This document shows, piece by piece, positions 59,218-64,000 of a stretch of DNA of 64,000 nt. The stretch's first letter is position 1, and each line of letters starts with the position of its first letter. The stretch is taken from positions 1-64,000 of the forward strand of contig NZ_BOQN01000092.1 in the NCBI RefSeq assembly GCF_018332695.1, written 5' to 3'. A program made the translations under genes and the position numbers. Source of the DNA: Paractinoplanes toevensis. GTDB taxonomy: Bacteria > Actinomycetota > Actinomycetes > Mycobacteriales > Micromonosporaceae. The notes beneath the pieces were generated by a model that worked only from the letters and a program-made list of their open reading frames with translations, had not been told where the DNA came from and searched no databases.

Positions 59218-60744
59218 TCAGGTGCCGAGGAAGTCGATGGCGTGCTGCCACAGTTCGGGCGAGTCGGTGAACCACAGGGCGTCGGTGCCGGCCACCGTGC
59301 GCAGGCGGGCGTCGGGCAGATGCTCGGCCAGGAACCGGGCGTGGCCGGGGTCGACGTTGAGGCAGTTGCGGCGGTGCAGCACCAGCGTCCGTGCGGTGAT
59401 CGCGGGCAGGCGGTGGCGCAGGTCGGTGCCGGTGGCCGCGGCCCGGATCGAGGTGGCCACGGCCGGGCTCGCGGCGCGCCGGCCGATCCGGTTCCACCAG
59501 CGCCGGAACTCGTCGTCGGCGGCCACGCTCGGGGCGGCCTGGGCGACCGAGTCCACCCCCAGCGCCGGGTCCACGGTGTCCCGGATCAGCGTCTCGGTGG
59601 TGGCCGGATCCAGGCCGTACGGGTAACCGGCACCACGGGTGTAGCGCGGGTAGCACTGCGCCAGGATCAGCGACCGCACCCGGTCGGGGTGCCGGGCGGC
59701 GAACTCCAGCGCGACCAGGCCGGTGTCGAAGTTGCCGAACAGGTCGGCCCGGTCGATCGCGAGGTCGTCGAGGACCCGGCGCACGTCGGCGACCCACTGG
59801 TCGAGCGGGTTCTCGGCCGGGTCCAGCGGATCGGACAGGCCGATGCCGGACCGATCCAGGCACACGACGGCGGCGTGTTCGGCGAGGGCGGTGAGCGCCG
59901 TGCGGGCCTGCGCGCCGTCCAGCAGACCGTCGATGGTGAGCATCGCCGGGTTGAGAACGACCAGGTCACGACCACGATCAGAAAGCCGGGTGTACGCCGT
60001 GGAGCCACCGGCGTAGCGGACCGCCGTGGTGACCGCCGGGGCCGGCGCGGGCGACCGCAGCACCTCGGCCTGAGCATCGCGCAGCGCGGCCGACGGGTCC
60101 AGGCCGACCTCGACCAGCGCGGCCCGCGCCGCGGCGGCGGCCCGCAGCGCCTCGGCCGGCCGGCCCGCCCGGTGCAGGGCGCGCACGCGCAGCACCCACA
60201 GTGGCTCGTCCAGCGGGTCGGTGGTGGTCAGTTCCTCCAGCTCGGCCAGTGCCGAGCCGGGATCGCCGCCGGCCACCAGACAGCCGAGATGCTCCTGCAC
60301 GAGGAGCCGCCGTTCCCGCCGCCACGCCTGCCGCAGCGCCGCCGCCGCGGTCGTGTCCGGGAACTCGGGCTCGCCCCACCACAGGGCCCGGGCCTCGGCC
60401 AGCACCGTCGCCGCGCCGTCCGGACGGCCGTCGGCGAGCAACCGGCGGGCCCGCGCCCGGGCCGCGGCGACCAGGCCGACGTCGGTGCGGCCGGGCGCGA
60501 CCACCAGGCGGTACGCGTCCCGGCCGGCCCGTTCGACCTCGGCGTCCGGCAGCGCGGCGCGGATCCGCGACAGATGGGCGCGCAGCGTCTTGACGGCCGA
60601 GGGCGGCGGGTCGTCCCAGAGCAACCCGGCCAGCTCGTCGAGGGTGACCACGGCCGGGGCCCGGACGGTCAGGACGGTCAGCACCTCGCGGGCCTTGCGC
60701 TCCAGCCGGAGCCCAGCGCCCGGTCCGAGTACCCGCACGGTCAC
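59218..60744 (-). CDS. BTAD/SARP-type regulator fused to a degenerate alpha/beta hydrolase
   Basis: This 508-residue protein has an OmpR-type winged helix at about 1-75 (LRLERKAREVLTVLTVRAPA, VKTLRAHLSRIRAAL), a BTAD helical domain at about 80-230, and an alpha/beta-hydrolase fold at about 245-505. In the hydrolase the nucleophile elbow reads FGNFDTGLVALEFAARHPDRV trimmed; where GHSMGG is normal, the Ser position is Phe. The final catalytic His (usually GxGH) is absent from VAGTDALWFTD. It is therefore likely a ligand-sensing pseudoenzyme. GTG at 60744 follows TACGCT by 7 nt, a leaderless start. Confidence 0.82.
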   Translation of the reverse strand: MTVRVLGPGAGLRLERKAREVLTVLTVRAPAVVTLDELAGLLWDDPPPSAVKTLRAHLSRIRAALPDAEVERAGRDAYRLVVAPGRTDVGLVAAARARARRLLADGRPDGAATVLAEARALWWGEPEFPDTTAAAALRQAWRRERRLLVQEHLGCLVAGGDPGSALAELEELTTTDPLDEPLWVLRVRALHRAGRPAEALRAAAAARAALVEVGLDPSAALRDAQAEVLRSPAPAPAVTTAVRYAGGSTAYTRLSDRGRDLVVLNPAMLTIDGLLDGAQARTALTALAEHAAVVCLDRSGIGLSDPLDPAENPLDQWVADVRRVLDDLAIDRADLFGNFDTGLVALEFAARHPDRVRSLILAQCYPRYTRGAGYPYGLDPATTETLIRDTVDPALGVDSVAQAAPSVAADDEFRRWWNRIGRRAASPAVATSIRAAATGTDLRHRLPAITARTLVLHRRNCLNVDPGHARFLAEHLPDARLRTVAGTDALWFTDSPELWQHAIDFLGT

Positions 60745-60751
60745 GACGCCC

Positions 60752-60804
60752 AGCGTAGGCCACATCCGGACCACATCCATCCCGCGCCGGGCGGCACCTA
60801 ACTT
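60752..60804. promoter_or_regulatory. Divergent leaderless promoter pair
   Basis: TACGCT (60757-60752, minus) lies 7 nt before the regulator GTG, and TAACTT (60799-60804, plus) lies 7 nt before the oxidoreductase ATG at 60812. The 67-bp gap between the genes thus holds both promoters and presumably the regulator site. Confidence 0.55.
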
Positions 60805-60811
60805 CGGGTCC

Positions 60812-62113
60812 ATGATGGTTCTGGAGAGACACTTCACCGGCGCCGTGTTCCGGCCCGGCCGACCCGGTTACGACGAGCACCGGCTCGGCTGGCAGCGGGC
60901 CTTCGACCCGCGCCCGGCCGTCATCGCCGCCGCCGCGACCGAGGCCGACGTGCGCACCGCGGTCCTCGCCGCCCGCGACCAGGAACTGCCGCTCGCGGTG
61001 CAGGCCACCGGCCACGGCATGGTCGTGCCCGCCGACGGCGCCCTGCTGTTGAGGACGACGGCGCTGGCCGGCATCGAGATCGACCCGCACCGGCGGGTCG
61101 CCCGGGTCGGTCCCGGCGCGATCTGGGCGGACGTGAACCGGGCCGCCGCCCGCTACGGCCTGGCCGGGCTGGCCGGCCGCTGCGGCACGGTCGGGGTGAC
61201 CGGGTACACGGTCGGCGGCGGTCAGTCCTGGCTGTCCCGGACGTTCGGGTTCGCCGCCGACAGCGTGGTCAGCGCCGACGTCGTCACCGCCGACGGGACC
61301 GCGGTGACCGCGACCGCCCGGCAGCACCCCGACCTGTTCTGGGCGCTGCGCGGCGGCGGCGGGAACTTCGGCATCGTCACGTCGCTGGAGTTCCGGCTGT
61401 ACCCGGTGGCTCGCGTCTGGTGCGGCATGTCGCTGTACCCGCTGGAGAACGCGGCCGCCACCCTCGCCGCCTACCGGGACTGGGCCCCCGGTGAGCCCGA
61501 CGCCATGAACACGGCGGTCCTGCTGATCCGGCCACCGTCGCCGGGCCGGCGGGTCCTGGCCATCCGGGCCTTCCACCACGGCGACGACGGGCGCGCGATC
61601 CTCGCCCCGCTGCTGGACGCGGCCGGGCCGCCGCTGGTCGACGCGTTCGGCGTACGGCCGTTTCCGTCGGCGAGCGATGCCACCAACGGCCCGCAGGTGC
61701 CGCCGATGGCCCTCCGCCAGGAGATCGAGATGTTCCGCACCCTGCCCGGCGAGGTGCTCGACGCCGTCGTCGAGGCCGGTGCGGCCGACTCCCCGCTCGC
61801 CTTCGTCGAACTGCGGCACTGGGGTGGCGCGATGGCCCGCCCCGGCCCGGACGCCGGCCCGGCCGGGCACCGCGACGCGCCGTTCTCGGTGATGGCGGTC
61901 GGCCCGCAGCCGGTCGCCGAACCGGCCCTCGACCGGCTGACCGGCCGGCTCCGGCCGCACGCCACCGGCGGATCGTTCCTCACCCTCCAGATGGACCGTA
62001 CGAAGACCCGCACCGCGTTCACCGACCACAACTACGCCCGTCTGCGGGCCGTCAAACGCGCCTGGGACCCCGGCAACTTCTTCCACCTCGGCCACAACAT
62101 CCCACCGAACTGA
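60812..62113 (+). CDS. FAD-linked oxidoreductase (berberine-bridge type)
   Basis: This 433-residue oxidoreductase has a PCMH FAD-binding domain at about 25-195 (LPLAVQATGHGMVVPADG, GRCGTVGVTGYTVGGGQSWL) and a C-terminal berberine-bridge element (NYARLRAVKRAWDPGNFFH). The His of ATGHGM matches the residue that covalently holds FAD in relatives. The second covalent Cys seems to be Cys130-like in AGRCGTVG, though its alignment is uncertain. ATG at 60812, with an alternative ATG one codon on. It heads an operon with an SDR and a thioesterase and likely answers to the divergent BTAD regulator. Confidence 0.87.
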   Translation: MMVLERHFTGAVFRPGRPGYDEHRLGWQRAFDPRPAVIAAAATEADVRTAVLAARDQELPLAVQATGHGMVVPADGALLLRTTALAGIEIDPHRRVARVGPGAIWADVNRAAARYGLAGLAGRCGTVGVTGYTVGGGQSWLSRTFGFAADSVVSADVVTADGTAVTATARQHPDLFWALRGGGGNFGIVTSLEFRLYPVARVWCGMSLYPLENAAATLAAYRDWAPGEPDAMNTAVLLIRPPSPGRRVLAIRAFHHGDDGRAILAPLLDAAGPPLVDAFGVRPFPSASDATNGPQVPPMALRQEIEMFRTLPGEVLDAVVEAGAADSPLAFVELRHWGGAMARPGPDAGPAGHRDAPFSVMAVGPQPVAEPALDRLTGRLRPHATGGSFLTLQMDRTKTRTAFTDHNYARLRAVKRAWDPGNFFHLGHNIPPN

Positions 62114-62122
62114 GGAGACCCG

Positions 62123-62956
62123 ATGACCCGCATTCTCGTCACCGCCGCCACCGGACACGTCGGCGCCGACGTCGTCCGCGCCCTGCAGTCCCGCAACGTC
62201 GAGGTCGTCCCGGGCGACTTCGACGATCCCGCCTCGCTGCGGCACGCCCTCGCCGGCGTCGACCGGGTCTACCTCAGCGCCGCCGACGGTCCCGCCAAGG
62301 TCGCCCGCGAGTGCGCGGTCATCGACGCGGCCGCCGAAGCCGGGGTCGGACGGATCGTCAAGCTCTCCGCCATGCACGCCGACCCCGCCTCGGCCCTGCC
62401 GGTGTTCCGCTGGCACGGCGAGATCGAGGCCCACCTGCGCCGATCGGAGGTACCGGCGGTGATCCTGCGCCCGGCGTTCTTCATGACCAACCTGCTCATG
62501 GTCGCGCCCAGCGTCGCCCGCACCGGCGTGCTGCACGCGCCGACCGCCGGCCGGCGGGTCGCGATGATCGACCCCCGCGACGTCGCCGCGGTCGCCGCCG
62601 CCGTCCTCCTCGGTGACGGACATGAGGACCGGACGTACGCCCTCACCGGTCCCGCCGCGATCACCTTCGCCGAGGTGGCCGCCGCCCTCGGGGTGGACTT
62701 CGCCGACCTCACCGAGGAGGAGGCCCGGCCCCGGTTCACCGGTGCCGGCCGGCCCGACTGGCTCGGCACCCACCTGGCCGGCGTCTTCGGCGTCATCCGG
62801 GCCGGCGGCTTCGAACGAACCACCGGGCACGTCGCCGAGATCACCGGGCGGCCGGCCCGCGACATAGTGACCTTCGCCCGCGACCATGCCGCCGCGTTCA
62901 CCCCGGCCGATAAGCTCCGAAGTCATGGCGGAGAGTTATTTCGAGCGGGTCGGTGA
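62123..62956 (+). CDS. NmrA-like NAD(P)-binding SDR
   Basis: This 277-residue atypical SDR has RILVTAATGHVGADVVRALQ (3-22) as nucleotide motif, then GDFDDPASLRHALAGVDRVY and VILRPAFFMTNLLM, all typical of NmrA/quinone oxidoreductase 2-like proteins that lack the classical catalytic Tyr-Lys pair. It starts 9 bp after the oxidoreductase stop with GAGGAGACC in between, so it is the second gene of the operon. Confidence 0.85.
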   Translation: MTRILVTAATGHVGADVVRALQSRNVEVVPGDFDDPASLRHALAGVDRVYLSAADGPAKVARECAVIDAAAEAGVGRIVKLSAMHADPASALPVFRWHGEIEAHLRRSEVPAVILRPAFFMTNLLMVAPSVARTGVLHAPTAGRRVAMIDPRDVAAVAAAVLLGDGHEDRTYALTGPAAITFAEVAAALGVDFADLTEEEARPRFTGAGRPDWLGTHLAGVFGVIRAGGFERTTGHVAEITGRPARDIVTFARDHAAAFTPADKLRSHGGELFRAGR

Positions 62957-63695
62957 GTCGAGTTTCAAGCCGACCGAGCACGTCGGCGGGGCCTGGCGGA
63001 CCGACGAGCAGCACTTCAGTCCGCTCGGCGGGCTGATCGTGCACGCGCTCGACCGCCACGTGCCGGACGGCCTGGTCATCGCCCGGATCAGCTACGACAT
63101 CCTCGGGAAGATCGACCTCGACGAGTGCGAGATCACCGTCGAGAAGATCCGGCCCGGGCGCACGATCGAGCTGCTCGAAGCCGTCGTCACCATCGGCGGG
63201 CGGTCGGTCGTCCGGGCCCGCGCCTGGCTGCTCTCGGTGCAGGACACCGCGGCCGTCGCCGGCACATCAATCGCGCCGATCGCCGCGCTGGAGTCGGTCG
63301 AGCCGTGGCGGATGAGCGACCTGTGGACCGGCGGCTACATCGGGTCGATCGAGGTGCGGCGCACCCCGGAATCGGTGCCCGGCCGGGCCACCACCTGGAT
63401 CACCACGGACGTCGAGCTGGTCGCGGGGGAGACGAGCAGCCCGCTCGCCTCGTTCGTGGCGATGGTCGACACGGCCAACGGCATCGCGGTGCGGCAGGAC
63501 CCCACCGAGTGGATGTTCCCCAACGTCGACCTGACCATCCACCTGCACCGGCAGCCGGAAGGCCGCTGGACCGGCCTGGACACGACGGTGACGTTCGGCC
63601 CGGCCGGTCAGGGCCTGACCAGCACCGTCCTGCACGACGTCAACGGCCCGGTCGGCGCCGCCCAGCAGATCCTCACGGTCCGTCGGCTGCGGTAG
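62925..63695 (+). CDS. Acyl-CoA thioesterase (double hotdog)
   Basis: This 256-residue TesB-like protein consists of two hotdog folds. The first (about 10-105) contains TDEQHFSPLGGLIVHALDRH and ARISYDILGKIDLDECEITV. The second (about 150-256) contains SSPLASFVAMVDTANGI with the conserved Asp, and WMFPNVDLTIHLHRQPEG. It likely hydrolyses acyl-CoA. ATG at 62925 lies within the end of the SDR gene (32-bp overlap) and 8 nt after a TAAGCT box (62911-62916), so it may also have its own leaderless promoter. Confidence 0.83.
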   Translation: MAESYFERVGESSFKPTEHVGGAWRTDEQHFSPLGGLIVHALDRHVPDGLVIARISYDILGKIDLDECEITVEKIRPGRTIELLEAVVTIGGRSVVRARAWLLSVQDTAAVAGTSIAPIAALESVEPWRMSDLWTGGYIGSIEVRRTPESVPGRATTWITTDVELVAGETSSPLASFVAMVDTANGIAVRQDPTEWMFPNVDLTIHLHRQPEGRWTGLDTTVTFGPAGQGLTSTVLHDVNGPVGAAQQILTVRRLR

Positions 63696-64000
63696 GGGCA
63701 TAGGCTCCGACCAGCTCGTAGATCTCGTCGACCAGGGCGTTCTCATCAACGAACGCGCTGGGCCCCACGGCTTCGAGGATCGAGCGGAGCAGTCCGCGGT
63801 CGGTCAGCAGGTCGAGCAGGTCACGGCCGTGTTCCCGGCATTCCCTGGCGAACTGCTCCAGCGCGATCCGCCGGAGCCGGCGCCCGTGCCGCTGGCTCAG
63901 AGCTTCTACGTAGATGTTGGTTCGCCCGGTCGCGGTCTCTCCGGTGTAGGTCCCGAGTGGCAACTCGAGGAACAGCCACGCGTTCGAGGCGGCCTTCGCG
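63673..64000 (-). CDS. Partial hypothetical protein at the right edge
   Basis: This minus-strand gene enters from beyond 64000 and ends at a TGA at 63673-63675. The visible 109 residues (SNAWLFLELPLGTYTGETAT, then helical RRIALEQFARECREHGRDLL and VDEIYELVGAYAP) look like the C-terminal part of a soluble, mostly helical protein I cannot name. A TTG at 63963 is in frame, but the sequence reads sensibly upstream of it. Its end overlaps the convergent thioesterase by 23 bp. Confidence 0.65.
   Translation of the reverse strand, partial: AKAASNAWLFLELPLGTYTGETATGRTNIYVEALSQRHGRRLRRIALEQFARECREHGRDLLDLLTDRGLLRSILEAVGPSAFVDENALVDEIYELVGAYAPTAADGP

Overview
The window is high-GC DNA from an actinomycete. 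It is most like Actinoplanes or another Micromonosporaceae member, but that placement is inferred from gene content and style, not from a marker gene. The supporting signs are strong G/C third-position bias, many leaderless promoters (TANNNT about 7 nt before ATG/GTG), Tat and Sec secretion signals, CBM2 domains joined by Thr/Pro linkers, a perfect CebR-type operator, and several actinobacterial families (GylR/IclR, BTAD regulators, DUF574-like methyltransferases, F420-type reductases).

Layout. 1-1308: a decaying 15-bp tandem repeat, possibly inside a gene running off the left edge, then about 1 kb with no convincing gene. 1309-8398: an amino-sugar locus with a GlcNAc-kinase-like protein divergent from an RpiR regulator, a SIS-domain protein, an NgcEFG-like ABC importer and a secreted GH16 enzyme with a chitin-binding-like tail. 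8488-10823: an unknown cytoplasmic protein, a flippase-like membrane protein and a small exported protein. 10880-19880: the most unusual part. A 993-residue beta-helix membrane protein is followed by two tandem, overlapping giant proteins built as beta-propeller, Ras/Roc-like GTPase, COR-like region, zinc ribbon and TIR domain. This is plausibly an NLR/Roco-like immune module. 19891-26746: an F420-type reductase, then the glycerol locus glpF-glpK-glpD divergent from an IclR/GylR regulator that is followed by a second glycerol kinase.

26800-31312: a VOC protein with an apparent internal deletion, a membrane NACHT NTPase with a frameshift, a divergent two-TM protein with an SH3-like ectodomain, and a gene remnant. 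31313-35725: small regulator/enzyme pairs (MerR with flavin reductase, TetR with an SDR under twin palindromic operators), a methyltransferase and a secreted unknown protein. 35768-40791: an AglEFG-like sugar importer and UDP-glucose dehydrogenase. 41151-55391: a plant cell-wall degradation island. One CebR-box operon makes GH74, GH48 and an AA10 LPMO. A GH10 xylanase lies divergent from a four-gene operon of CE4 deacetylase, SGNH esterase, GH115 glucuronidase and SGNH esterase. 55496-64000: housekeeping and regulatory genes (DUF427, YciO/YrdC, GlxA-type AraC regulator, HIBADH-like dehydrogenase, YeaQ-like membrane protein), a BTAD regulator fused to an apparently dead alpha/beta hydrolase, and its divergent FAD oxidoreductase-SDR-thioesterase operon.

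How the parts work together. Secreted enzymes cut cellulose, xyloglucan and acetylated glucuronoxylan. CUT1 ABC importers bring in sugars, and GlcNAc and glycerol enter through dedicated uptake and kinase steps, each with a local regulator. The TIR/GTPase pair and the NACHT protein sit between these metabolic blocks as candidate defence genes.
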